Source: Elysia marginata
Lineage: Eukaryota; Mollusca; Gastropoda; Plakobranchidae
Assembly (NCBI GenBank): GCA_019649035.1
Contig: BMAT01009209.1
Location: forward strand, 196,800 to 226,421
Direction: 5' to 3'
Length of the DNA: 29,622 nt
The notes below the pieces were generated by a model, which made no database searches, was not told the origin of the DNA, and saw only the letters and a program-made list of their open reading frames with translations. A program made the translations under genes and the position numbers. Shown piece after piece: positions 9,760 to 21,703 of this stretch (the stretch's first letter is position 1; every line of letters begins with the position of its first letter).

Positions 9760-12700
9760 GGATCAAGTTCTAAGTTTATTTAACTTATTCATTGTTTGTT
9801 TTTTTTCAAGTCAAACAGTCCCTATCTTTTAATTGATAAAATTTTATAACAATGTAACAATTTGAACTGATGCTGCATTCCAAGTTGATGCTTTTTGACT
9901 GTTTTTTGACAGTTTGAAGGATACTTATTTACTATGTGCTCAGCATTGACTCTCTGTTTGTAACAATTTGTTAGTATAAGACTTCAATATTTATATTAGT
10001 AAGACTAGTTTTATCCTAACCCCCTCACTGTCCAGAAATTTGTGTGACCTTAACATAAAAAAAATGAACCAAAAAAAAAAGATGGAAAAAGGAAAAGTAA
10101 ATAAAAAATCACACTGTCTGATTTTCAACAAGGAAAATAATCTGAAGCGCTTACCATGTATGCATATTTCTCATGGTTATAAATGATATTCACCCTTCAT
10201 AGGACTTTAAAAAATAAGAATTGTTTGGGCAGGGAAGGAGTTAACAGGTCTTAAAATAAATCCATGTTTTAGTATTGTTTGAAAGTTATAACTAAGAATG
10301 TTTGCATTAAAAATGTACAAAATGCCTGAGCACACACATTGAAATACACGGCATTGCGATTGTCCTCAAGTTTGTCTCTACGGTCACTTGCAGATAGCAT
10401 GGTGCAAATTTTGAGTTACTTTGTTACAGAATCAGAGCAGACTAAATGACATCAAGTTTGTATCTGCAGCTGCTTAAAAATTATCACACAGTAGAAAATA
10501 TGGATAGCATTGCAAAAATGAATGAAGTGTCATGTAGTACATTTAGTTGTAGTGTTGACCTAGAATTATTGGATTCTTCAGAGCCCTTTCATTCCTAATA
10601 TGTGCAAGTTTTTTTGTTGCTTTTTTAAAAATTTATTTTGTTATATTATTTTGTAATTTGGCTTTTAACATTTTCATGACTGTAGATAGTGTAGTAAGTA
10701 CATTTTTCAAAGAATATCTTTGCATTTTAATTTTTCACTGTAATTATTTTGTAAAGTAATCTTGAAACTTGTAAACATACTAAAATATGTTTAAGTTGCA
10801 CCAAACCTTGCACCCTATGGTAGAAAAAAATTTTTTTCTGTTAATGTGTTCATAGGTTCAGTGTAGATATCTGATACACAAGTCAGCTGACATGTGTTTC
10901 TTTTTTAAAGCCTTGACAGGTTTATTCAAGGCATTGTTACTTACTTGCATCTGAAAGTGAAGACATAGCATTTAATATTAAAAATTTATTTACTAACTTG
11001 TAGTTGAAGAAAAAAAATTCTTTTACCATTTAGTCAGAATTAAAGTCTGAAGCCTTTTCAAGATGTGACTGGCCTATGTGTTTGTATCCTGAATATTTCT
11101 AATGTCAAAATACAAAGAACTACAATCTGTGAAGCAAACTTCATGATGTGTCTTGCCAACTCTAAAGAAGCTTTTTGGCTGACATGTTCTGGAATTTTTG
11201 CGTACTGTTACGTGGACAAGTTGAACAACCTTTGAAGTAAAGCAAGATGTCCCTCTATATTTGTTAAAGAAAAAATAGGATTTTGAGCGTGTGAACTTTT
11301 AATTTTTGTAAGGATGCTAATCATCTTTGCACAGTCAAATCCAGTTGCAATATTTATCTAGAAAGCCAATGCTAGTCAATTGCATGGAAGTGTCCAAAAT
11401 ACCATATTAATCATTTGTGATGATAGTTCAGTTATGACAAGCAATATTTAAATTCAGACATTTATTATTAGGACATGTTTCTAAACAAAATTTTAAATGA
11501 ACAAAGACTGAAACAACTGTTACCTGACTTCATGCTATATCAATATTTCAAGTTAGAGAATATTTAAACAATTTTGATCCTTCCTCCATATTATTTAATT
11601 GCCATATGCTATCTGATCTCATCGGTTACCCATCTATATTTTTTTTTTGTAATGGTTGTTTTGATACCTTTTAATCATGAATTCCAAGGCAATGTAATCT
11701 TACTGCACTGTAAGAGCAATATTATTATCATTATCATCATGTCTGAAAATATATGGTCTGAGTAAGATTCTCGATTATTAAGGTAATATTTGTTTTATGT
11801 TCTTGTTTTTAATGTATATACTTTGTGTCAATTCAATTGTTATATTGACCAGTTGATAGGAACGTTTGACAAAACTGTTATAAATGTTTTTTAACTGATG
11901 GAAGGCATAAATCAAAATTAAACATATCTTTGTTCTTTCCCCCTTTCTCATGGGATGTTTATGAACATAACGTAGTATTTCCCTCTTGTTTGCTTGACGC
12001 TCTATTGTAACAATGTGATCTGTTTCCCATGAGAAGCACCTCCTCTCCCTGGAAATCCACCATTGTGTTGTGGAGCTCTGGTTTTATGAAGTGAGAACAC
12101 AATGCTATGAAGCAACACAAAATCATCGGACTTAAGGTGAGTAGCAAATTTCAGTTGTCCCCCAAAAAGGCTGATGACACAAAATAATTAGAAGTTGACG
12201 GTTGGAGGATGGTAAACCTGGGAGTGACATGTTTCTTTTCATGATAGAGCTGATGAACAAAGTTAGTAGGATGTCTTTTGTATGAGTTTTTCATATATGC
12301 TTTTACATCTATTGAAAGTATTGCGTATGTTACATTCTCACAAGTTGGTTATTGCCATTGTTTTTTCACTTCCTGTGATTTTTAAATTATGTGTTTCGAA
12401 AATGATTGTGTGATTATATTAAATCATCAAGGAAATAACTGTCAATGGTCAGTTTTATATATATATTATATAGATATATTTAATCTCTCAACTCTGATTT
12501 GGTAAGCAGGGCAAAATTGCCTGAGACACAGTCTTGAATTTTTTTACTTATCCTTATGAACATGATCATGTTTTCAAACTGATGTGCCATTAAATGCCCT
12601 CAACATACATCTACTTTACTTGCCCTCCTAGGCAGAAGACTTTCTTTAATTTCAAGGTAATCTTTAACATTCTTCTCTACAACTTTCCATGCCAAAGATT

Positions 12701-14181
12701 CAAGTATTATAGACACCTGCTATAAAGGGCTAGTGGGATTAAAAAAGAGAATAGAGGTGAGCATTCTAGTTAACAAGAACACCACTATATACACTCAATA
12801 GTAGTTGATGGTCACATAATTATTCTTTATATGCTTTACTGTGGGTGAATATTTTAAGGTGTGCAGCTGACGAAGTTGTAAAAACAGGTCTGTTCTAGGT
12901 TTTGTGTAAATATGTATCAAATTTTAGTATTATCAAAGGACAACATAATGCTGCCAAGATTTGCTAACTTTGTTAGTGGAGAATTATGATTTGATTTTGA
13001 GGGAACACTTTGTTAGCCTGAGCTGTCCATGGGGCTTGGTGCAGTTAATCAGCTTTCGTTTTTTTTTTTCACTGTGGTCAACGGGATAGAATACTTGAAA
13101 ATCTTGAGGGTCAGTGAGGAAAGAGTTGCAGTAGGGGGTGTTATTTAGAAATTTGTCTGATCTTAAGGCATCTTGAAAACACCTTTACTTGAAAACTCAC
13201 TCTTTAGACCCAGTAAGCCATGTTATGTTTGCTCTCTGTCTCATTTTGCATGGAAATTGTTTTAGGAGTGTAAAGTTAAAAAGAAGGGCATAGCTATTCA
13301 ACAACTGAAAAATGCACTTGATAATGCAGAGTTTAGGGGTTTTTTTGTCATATGAAGCAGAACAGAGTAATCATTTGATATGTAATTTATCCTGAAAACT
13401 AAATCTTGTTACCGGTACAATAAATCCTAAACCAAAATAGTGTAAACATTACTAAAGTACAATTACTGTCAAACCAACATTTGGCAGATTAAAGCATCTA
13501 ATTTTCACCATAATTGTGATACTCTTTTGCTGTGATTTAGATAAACTGAAATGAAAAGTAAATCTTTCAAGAACTTCTAGACTTCAAATGAGTTGTTTCT
13601 AGTATTTTGAATATGTCAGAATAACACACAGGATATAATGAAAGCATGTTAATTATAGTGGGTGATATACACATCAAGGCCCCTCAAAGCATTATCTAGT
13701 CAGTAGATTTGGAAGATGTAATGCTTCTTTTTAACTTGAGGGGAGTCTCTTGGAGAGCATGTATTACTATGGGTTTGATAGAAAGGTTTTCTATATATGC
13801 TTTAAATTGAAGGAATATATTTCCACTTCATAGCCTGTTTCAGGTGAGTTTTCTAAATGATACTTTTGGATATGAAATTATTACTTTAACCCATTTAAAG
13901 TGGTTAACAATAACAGAAAGTGACACAATTTTTTTCTAAATTCATTAAAATTTTTTCTGTGGGCAATTAAGCTATTTCTTGAGGTTTTTTTTTAATGACA
14001 GCTGTAAAGTTTTATTACTATTAATTTAGCCTTACTGTGGGTACTAAAGAGTGTAAAATGATAGAACCAAGGAGTCGATAATGAATTGAATATGTTTCTA
14101 TAATGTGGCTTTTAATAGTCATTTTTTCTGTGTGGTACCAGAGCTTTGCAACTTTTGTAAAATGTACTTTGACCACAGATG

Positions 14182-14187
14182 AATAAA
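14182..14187 (+). terminator. Distal AATAAA with GT-rich downstream element
   Basis: AATAAA followed by TTGTTACATTC, TTGTGAG and a TTGTAGTATTTTGTTG stretch, a good U/GU-rich downstream context. It could end a very long (about 5 kb) HMGCR 3' UTR or an unseen transcript; the sequence alone cannot decide. Confidence 0.3.
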
Positions 14188-14975
14188 GTTTGTTTAAATT
14201 TTTTACAAGCTCTTGTTACATTCATGGTTATTGTGAGAATTTGTCCTGTTGTAGTATTTTGTTGTCATGCCAATTTCTCAGAGTTCCACCTATGTTAGAT
14301 GATTTAACTAAAACGATAATTGTAATAACTGAATACTAGTACAGTACATTGTATTATCTTTGCTCTAAATTTTTTTATTCTAATCATCAAACATCTTTGC
14401 TGAAGTGTTATTTTCGTTTTACTACTTTGCTCAAAAAGATTTTTCTTCAGAGCAGAAGGCTATGTCAAACATTTTACACTTCATACAACTAGGATATATT
14501 TTATCATATCTGAGAACTTTACTTAAATCTGTCAGTGCAAAATATTGTGAATAATGCTAAAAATAGACCAAGTCTAAACACAACACATAGTGGTCAGTGC
14601 ATTCTATGACAATACCTTAACAAGGGGCTAATCTTTTGGATGAGACGTAAAAACTAGCTGATGGTCCCCCCTGACTGAAGAAATACCAGTTTAATATAAC
14701 TGTCTCATTCTAAGGTAAGGAATCTACATGAAAATGCAGTTCTTAGATTAGGGATGGTTAGCCACAGAAATGAATCTGGTGTTAACAGTTTTCATAAAGA
14801 TGTAGGCCTATATGATACTAAATTTCTTTCTCTCTGTGAATGTGAATTATGTCTTGCGAAGGGTTGAAAGTCAGAAACTTCAATTTGACAAAATGCCTTT
14901 GAAAAGTCGATTTATTCCTCTTTTTCTCTCTGTGTCTCGTGATCAGGATAAAGGAGTTGAAGAATGTATATTTCA

Positions 14976-15683
14976 CATCATCATCATATCTTGTCGCGCC
15001 AATGTGTGATCCAGGCCTGGGCAGCGTCAGTGCAGTCCCTCAGGTCCTGGTCGGTTTAGTGAGGCCCTTCTGTACATTCAGATAGGATGTGGTCCATTGT
15101 TTGGTTCTGGTTGCCACGTGGGCACTCGCTGTTGGGTCTCAGTTTCCACAAGTGCAGTGTGCTGGCTGTCTTTCCAACTTTTGCTCTTGCTCTGTTGGGG
15201 GTCACCCAATCTTTTCTCTGCAGTTCTCTTCCTAACGGAAGTTGTTCTTTTGGGGGTTGGATGGCTTAGTTTGTTGTGTTATCCCATGTGTTCCATAACT
15301 CAAGGCAGTGGCTTCAGGCTTGATCTGGTTGGACGCTTTCCACAGTTCTAAAGCTCTTCCTTGACTTGAGTCTGGCTCTGGGATAACTGTGGTCAAACAG
15401 AGGGTGTCTTAGGTCTGTTTCTTGTACTTCCATGGGTCTGTCTGCGGATATCCGGTGGAGCGATCCCTGCTGTTCTGTACAGTAGCGGAAGTTGTGTAGG
15501 TCTTAGCTTTCCATTCACAATGCGGCAAGCGTTGTTCAACTCTGCGTCAACTTTCTTTGCATGGCATGATCTGGCCCATTTTGCGGAAGAGTATTCTGCT
15601 GTAGAATAGGAAAGGGCCAATGCTGTGGTGCGCAGTGTTTTAGGGTCTGCTACCCATTTGGAGTTTGCTAGCTTCCTAAGTAG
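14976..15683 (-). pseudogene. Non-LTR retrotransposon (LINE) 3' end, decayed
   Basis: On the minus strand, from 15683 down, the frame reads LLRKLANSKWVADPKTLRTT then ALALSYSTAEYSSAKWARSC, KVDAELNNACRIVNGKLRPT and AGIAPPDIRR. These are hallmarks of the C-terminal 'thumb' region after the reverse transcriptase of jockey-like non-LTR elements. The frame shifts near 15430 (continuing as DLRHPLFDHSYPRARLKSRK), and later sequence shows a Cys/His knuckle remnant, ECPRGNQNQTMDHILSEC. An in-frame TAA follows the knuckle. The natural end is ...DKI then TGA at 14984-14986, followed by the TGATGATGATG tail (14976-14987). It is 5'-truncated, as is usual for LINE copies, with no reverse-transcriptase core present. 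Confidence 0.88.
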
Positions 15684-17055
15684 ACTATTTCACATAACAA
15701 AGCATTGCTTATTTTTTAACCTCCCAACATAAAAAAAAAATTCTTAAAAGTATCAAAACTTTGTTACAAGGTATTGAAATTTCTGTTGATACAGAAAAAG
15801 AAGAAAAAATACTTTTAACCTATGAAGTGTCATATGTCCAATTAAATCGGCCTGTTAGTAAAAACTGAAATTCAATTTTTAGCACTAAATCTAATGGAAA
15901 TGGTGACGCAAAACTTAACATGTGACACATTAAGGGTTAAATATCGACTTGTTTGCTCTTGTAGCAAGATACTTCGTGAATATTCTGTAATAATATAATT
16001 TCAAGAAAGTTGTAAAAAGTGGCCAACCAGGAAAAAAATCTCTCCAGACCTAACTATAGTGTGACTTTGCCGAGAAAAACCATCTTCAGAACAAGTTTAC
16101 TTTGACTTTTGCAGATGGAGCCACTAGACCCCCCTCCCCCACTACTAAATAAACAAAAAGACTAAAAAGAACAAAGAATAAGATTTACTGGGAAAAGGAT
16201 AAACTTATTTCTTTCAACATTTTGTAATACTAATAGGAACCCTTGGCTTTAAAACCAAACTATAGACTTGTTAAAGATTTATACGTCTATTGAAAGTAAT
16301 CATTCAATAATTCTTATAATGAGGCAGGCAAAGTGGATTTTTCCATACCTGCTTCTTATTTTTTTTCTTTTTTTTTAATTTACTTTGTTCAGCGTAGGTT
16401 TAAAGCATTTAAAGCACAATTCCTACGTGTATCAAAATTTCCATTTCGATTATGAAAAGATAATAATACCGTTGACACCAGGTTTTTTTTTTTTTTTATT
16501 TGAAGTGTAATGGATTTATCTACCTTATAAATAAGATCCTGAAAAAATCAAACATTTATATGGGTGAGGTTCAATCAACTCTATTTTATAGAAAGAAAGA
16601 GTAGAGATGTTCATTAGAGACCAATGACCTACATTTAAATAGTTTCTTTTCAATGTCATATTCATGGTCATCCAAGTAATTCAGAAGTTTCACATGTAAT
16701 GTCAAAGCAACATTCCAAAACAGTATGGTATATATGCTCATCTTGTTTCTCCTCTAATACAGATCACTTACCTTACCTGCTTTACAAGTGGAAAGATTTA
16801 CGGAAAAATAACATCACAACAGCATTGAAACAAAAAAAATCTTTTCTTTACAACTTTTAATAAAACCACCGGTCAACATTTATTATCTTTCTTCTTACAA
16901 AAAAAAAGCAACTAAAAATCATAATATGTGGATGATCCACCCGTCTGTTCATGATAAGAGCCTTTTCAAAAACCAGTTATAATCAAATATAATTCAAGTA
17001 TTGTATCTTCATATAGGAAAACAAACAGTGTACAATCTCATCTGTTTGAAATTTA
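15684..17055. other. AT-rich sequence, nothing recognised
   Basis: No exon, RNA gene or repeat family was recognised. There are poly-T runs near 16360-16378 and 16483-16497. Confidence 0.6.
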
Positions 17056-17463
17056 NNNNNNNNNNNNNNNNNNNNNNNNNNNNNNNNNNNNNNNNNNNNN
17101 NNNNNNNNNNNNNNNNNNNNNNNNNNNNNNNNNNNNNNNNNNNNNNNNNNNNNNNNNNNNNNNNNNNNNNNNNNNNNNNNNNNNNNNNNNNNNNNNNNNN
17201 NNNNNNNNNNNNNNNNNNNNNNNNNNNNNNNNNNNNNNNNNNNNNNNNNNNNNNNNNNNNNNNNNNNNNNNNNNNNNNNNNNNNNNNNNNNNNNNNNNNN
17301 NNNNNNNNNNNNNNNNNNNNNNNNNNNNNNNNNNNNNNNNNNNNNNNNNNNNNNNNNNNNNNNNNNNNNNNNNNNNNNNNNNNNNNNNNNNNNNNNNNNN
17401 NNNNNNNNNNNNNNNNNNNNNNNNNNNNNNNNNNNNNNNNNNNNNNNNNNNNNNNNNNNNNNN
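17056..17463. other. Assembly gap (408 N)
   Basis: A continuous run of undetermined bases. Open frames crossing it are artefacts. Confidence 1.
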
Positions 17464-18364
17464 CTATTTATAGATCTTAAAACTTTCAACAGTGCACTAA
17501 CCTATAAAGATAACTTTGGGCAGATGTGGAAGCTACCAAGAAGCATGGTTAAAAAAAAAATCAAGTGTTACAGTAATTCAAACTTCACGCACTTTTTAAA
17601 ACTCTTAAGCGTTAATGTTTGTAAAACTGAGGAAGGACATGAATTACTTTAAGTTTCAAAAAATCTAAGACAGTCAAAATGTTATAAATTAGAGAATTGC
17701 TCCTGAATAGGACTGGTGTACCCGACCACTTTAGATGGCTGATGCGATTCAACGGTGTCTAATTTTTTACACACACAGAAGAAACAACATAATTATGCGA
17801 ATGAGGCTTTGTCCATTGGATCTTTGTTTACTTTTGAACCTTAAATAAGATGTGAAATGACATTGAGCGTGTGCTGTACACTGAGAAGTTTACAAACCAA
17901 GGAATAAACAACAGAGGTAGATCCAATTAGCGCTATTATTGTCTCTGCATGCACACAGTATAATAATCTGCTTCACATTCTAGATCCAAACCAGTCGTGC
18001 GATTTATTGACGGTGTAAAAGAGCAATGGCTTTCACAAGCCGACGCCACTAAACACAAATCAATTACTATTTTAAGCAATAAAGCGCTCTTTAAAAAAAA
18101 AAACATCAAAAGTTCACCATGACACTTTGTTTCCTTCAATGTGTTCAAACTTTACAAAAACTTTGACATCTTAAAAACCTCTAAAATACCGGTACTCCAA
18201 TAATCTTTTTATGCCATTTATACATTGTATTTTTTACATTTTGTACAAATATACAAAACTCACTGTATTTTCTTGCACACGCAGTCATTTTTAAAATTAG
18301 TTTCAAACATTTTCACTCCTAATTATTAATATTTGAACAATCGTGTTTTAAAGAATTCACTAAT
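17464..18364. other. Non-coding spacer, nothing recognised
   Basis: AT-rich sequence between the gap and the inverted-repeat element. No coding exon or known repeat was seen. The AAT at 18362-18364 is the candidate left target-site duplication of the next element. Confidence 0.6.
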
Positions 18365-18423
18365 TAGGTAGTGCTTACATAGGTACAGCTGTCCCCACCT
18401 ATCACGGGTTTTACGTAGGGACA
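18365..18423 (+). repeat. Left terminal inverted repeat
   Basis: Starts TAGGTAGTGCTTACATAGG and ends GTAGGGACA. It pairs with 20815-20873, differing at six positions. Confidence 0.85.
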
Positions 18424-18507
18424 GCTGTCCCCACCTATCACGCGTTTTACGTAGGGACAGCTGTCCCTACCTATCACGCGTTTTACGTAGGTACAGCTGT
18501 CCCCACC
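18380..18507 (+). repeat. 36-bp subterminal tandem array (3.6 copies)
   Basis: Units start at 18380, 18416, 18452 and 18488 (the last partial, to 18507), with no indels. The unit begins TAGGGACAGCTGTCCCCACC and continues TATCACGCGTTTTACG. Each unit centres on ACAGCTGT; in the third copy the palindrome GTAGGGACAGCTGTCCCTAC (18451-18470) is perfect over 20 bases. Dyad-symmetric repeats next to transposon ends are typical protein-binding sites; that role here is inference. Confidence 0.93.
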
Positions 18508-19219
18508 AAACAACAGTAACTTGAGTTTCACCTAGATATACATCATGTCCCTTCCCGAAGACAGCTTTGTCGTTATAATAATCTATAAAACAAGGGTTGA
18601 TGTAGGGATGATGCGATTCCGTCGTATAAAACCGCCTGTCACCCATTGTCCGGCAATGTAGACTTTAATGTATAATACATGTCTAGCTTGTTTTATAAAT
18701 TGTTTTTATGTGTGCGTTTACACTAAGTAATAATTAGGAAATGTATTCTGTGGTCCCGTTGCTACGTTCTAACTCTATAGAAACAATAGAGTTTTATTTG
18801 CTGGAGATAGCATTTTTATAGATATATAGATCTATATTTATCTTTAAATTTTTTATATGTTCTGGCCTGATTCAGTGTACCAATAGTACATGTACTAGTT
18901 AGCACAGGTTTAGTTTCATGATTGATATCGTCTATTTGGCCATTACAAAATGAAAAGAACTAGATCTAGAATGTAAAACAGAATGTAAATTTACTGACAG
19001 TAGACCTTCTTAAATTTAATTCGTAAAGACCATAATTCTTTCGCTAAGCCGAAAGAAACTCATGGATGGAAGGGCAAATCTCGATCGATCTAAAAAAATA
19101 TTAAAACAACAAAACAACAAATGATCAACAAATCAACGAAAGGAACGGAGATGAACTGAAATATTGGATGTACATGTAGTTCGTCGGTCCGCCAGCCTCC
19201 CTCCTTCTGTCTTTATGTC

Positions 19220-19223
<4 letters not shown>

Positions 19224-19260
<37 letters not shown>
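19224..19260. repeat. (TC)n microsatellite
   Basis: An uninterrupted TC dinucleotide tract of 37 bases inside the inverted-repeat element. Confidence 0.97.
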
Positions 19261-19261
<1 letters not shown>

Positions 19262-19528
19262 GCTCTCTCGCTCTAGAAACATTCATTGAATGCAGGCATG
19301 TTTCCCCACTTTATGGGTCTAATTGATGTGCGGTAATGGTTTATTTCGTCTGGTGCTGGTTCCTGTGTAACTTCAATCCTTGACAGAAAACCAAAATGTT
19401 CATGTGGTGCAGTAAAAACAAGCTAGATCTACATTTTAAATTTTCACAAAATAGTTATTGAAACAAAATGTAGGCATACTTTAATCACGTGTACATGTCT
19501 GGTAAATTTTAGCGGAGAATATATGTGT

Positions 19529-20090
19529 GTTTTATTGGAGTCTCTGAGAACTCATTTATGTTTGGTTTTGTCTGATATATTGCCTAATACCTTTATTTGT
19601 TTACCAGTTAGTGAACTTTGTGGTTTTTTTTAAATTTAATTTGTACACGAAGTTCCTTACACTTTGGTGTATAATATGTGGAAAACAAGGCATATTTGAC
19701 CCAGACAATTATGGTCATTTTGTCGTAAAATTGTTGTTTTATCTGAGTTTCCGAGAACTCAATTATGACTATTTTTTGATACATTGCATGAATAACATAT
19801 TTGTTTAACATTTAGTAAACTTTATTTTTTTTAATTATATTTTTACACAAAATTCCTGACATTTTGGTGTTAAATTATAATGTAAAAAGTAAGGCATATT
19901 TGACTGAGTTATAGCCATTTTGTTGTAAACTTTTGTTTTATCTGAGTCTCCAAGAACTCAATTATGAAAGAATTTGTTTGATATATTAGGAAAACTACAA
20001 TATTTCATTACCATTTATTCAATTTGCCCGAAAGGCCATTTTGTCGTAAAATTTGAGTTTTATCGGAGTCTCCGAGATCTCAATTATGAT
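19529..20090 (+). repeat. Degenerate ~200-bp direct repeats inside the TIR element
   Basis: The landmark TTTTATCTGAGTCTCCGAGA then ACTCAATTATGA recurs with changes at about 19529, 19737, 19936 and 20058 (spacings 208, 199, 122). Companion blocks also recur: CATTTTGTCGTAAA before three of the landmarks, TTTA(N)CA(N)TTAGTRAACTTT, and ACACTTTGGTGT / ACATTTTGGTGT. The last copy is shortened. Confidence 0.8.
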
Positions 20091-20814
20091 TGATTTTGAC
20101 TAGACCCATCACATCAAACAACAGGTTACGCAAAAAAAAGCGGCAATACAACTTACAGTTTAATTTGATAATTGAAAAAAAAACACAACATGAATGACAA
20201 CTTAAAGACTAGATCTATTTTCATTACAAATAGACCTATTTCATCATGAATTATGAAGTAGAAAATGAATGGTAAATGAACTTAAAAAAACCCACAATAA
20301 AACAAAACATAGCTGTAGGTTTATAAGAGCAATTCTTATTTCAAGTCGTCCACCTCGGGTCTATGTGTTTAGACCTACAAATTTCATTAAATCACAGAAA
20401 ACAGCTCTTAAAGTTACATTTTTAGGCAAAAGAAATTTCATAGCGATAGCGTGAGATAGCCTTGCCACTTAAACCTATAGGCTGGGTCATGACTTGTCGA
20501 ACTTTAAATCAAACTGCGGGAATTTTAGGGGATTAAAAGTCTGTTGCTCAGAGACCACACTCTAAAAGTATCTACTGTCTCTTGGAAAGCTAAACATTGC
20601 ACCAATCTGGGGTTTGTCAATTAATGATTGGAATTCCGCAAAGTCCTTAAACGTTTGCCCTTTCTAGATTTTCAACTCCTCTGGGACATCCGAACTGGGA
20701 GGAACAGTGACGTTTTCGAGCTCAACAAAGACCTCGAATACTTAAAAATAGCACCGATTTCGATTGGTAAGCTAAAAATAGCAATACCTTGAAATTGATG
20801 AAGTTTTCCGCTTG

Positions 20815-20873
20815 TGTCCCTACGTAAAACGCGTGATAGGTAGGGACAACTGTTCCTACGTATGCACTACCTA
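20815..20873 (-). repeat. Right terminal inverted repeat
   Basis: The reverse complement starts TAGGTAGTGCATACGTAGG and ends GTAGGGACA. It carries a single copy of the 36-bp unit that is tandemly expanded at the left end. Confidence 0.85.
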
Positions 20874-20876
20874 AAT

Positions 20877-21703
20877 ATTAAGCATGCAGTCTCGTTTGGA
20901 CAAGAAAATTAAAGCTCCTTGAGTGTGGAAACGTGGTATGATTAGCTGTGTTGTGTGTGTTTGTTTTGCTAGACTACTTAATAACATTGTAATCTCTTCA
21001 AAATGTTCATCAGTTAATCCTAGCGTCTTTTACACGCATTGCTAGAATAAGAGTAAGGTTTAAACCAAAATAACTGTTATGATTTTACTTTTATTCCAGC
21101 AGAAGAAGAATTTTCACAGACCGCAAATCTCACCTGTATCTTTAAACACACACAAGTTGTGTAGACCCTCCCCCCCCTTTCTCCTAAAAAAATCATCCAA
21201 TGGGAAGAAATATCAAAGATTTATTCACGCTTTCACATTCATTTCATTGCACATTTTGATGTTTCAAACATACTTTAAAAGAATCAGGCTGTAGAAATTA
21301 CACTATCAAAAGCAAAGTCGACATCATAAGGCGCGAGATTTCATTATTTTCTCACAGGAAATGACACAAATCAGGGGTAAGAATGTTGACTTTACATTTT
21401 TAAATAGCTTAAAAATTTAGGGTTCTTCATTTCAATACATCCATTTTACAAGTATGTGCTTATTCTCATATTAAAAAAACGTAGTATTAAAACGTACTGT
21501 ATATGTTTGAAGCTCACGTATCTTCATACTGACACATGCGCAAAAAAAGATCACAACATTACCTGAATATTACCTGATGATTGAGAAAATGGTGAAATAG
21601 GAATGTTTTTGAGACGCAGGGTACGATATTAGACCCACTACATGAATGTCAAGTCCTTCAGCTGAGACACAAGGACACAATTTGAACTACAACAATGGAG
21701 GTA
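20877..21703. other. Non-coding spacer, nothing recognised
   Basis: AT-rich sequence between the TIR element and the 35-bp array. No exon or known repeat was seen. Confidence 0.6.

Larger units (their letters stand above)
9515..14975. other. AT-rich non-coding region (possible extended 3' UTR)
   Basis: No coding exon, RNA gene or recognisable transposon was found. The sequence is AT-rich with many short T and A runs and scattered open frames of at most 63 codons that match nothing I recognise. It may be partly transcribed as a long HMGCR 3' UTR because of the distal AATAAA. Confidence 0.6.
18365..20873. mobile_element. 2.5-kb non-autonomous DNA transposon candidate with 59-bp TIRs
   Basis: The two ends are inverted copies: 18365-18423 and the reverse complement of 20815-20873 agree at 53 of 59 positions, both starting TAGGTAGTGC. 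Both ends are flanked by AAT (18362-18364 and 20874-20876), a possible 3-bp target-site duplication. No open frame over about 70 codons and no transposase motif are seen inside, so the element would depend on enzymes from elsewhere. The left end carries extra 36-bp repeat units. The interior holds a (TC)n tract and a degenerate ~200-bp direct repeat. A superfamily cannot be assigned: AAT does not fit TA (Tc1/mariner), TTAA (piggyBac) or TWA (Harbinger) rules. Confidence 0.8.

Noticed and set aside
15097-15351. 84-codon plus-strand open frame
   Set aside because: It is antisense to the decayed LINE coding sequence on the minus strand.
16983-17489. Open frames on both strands across the N run
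   Set aside because: Composed almost entirely of undetermined bases.
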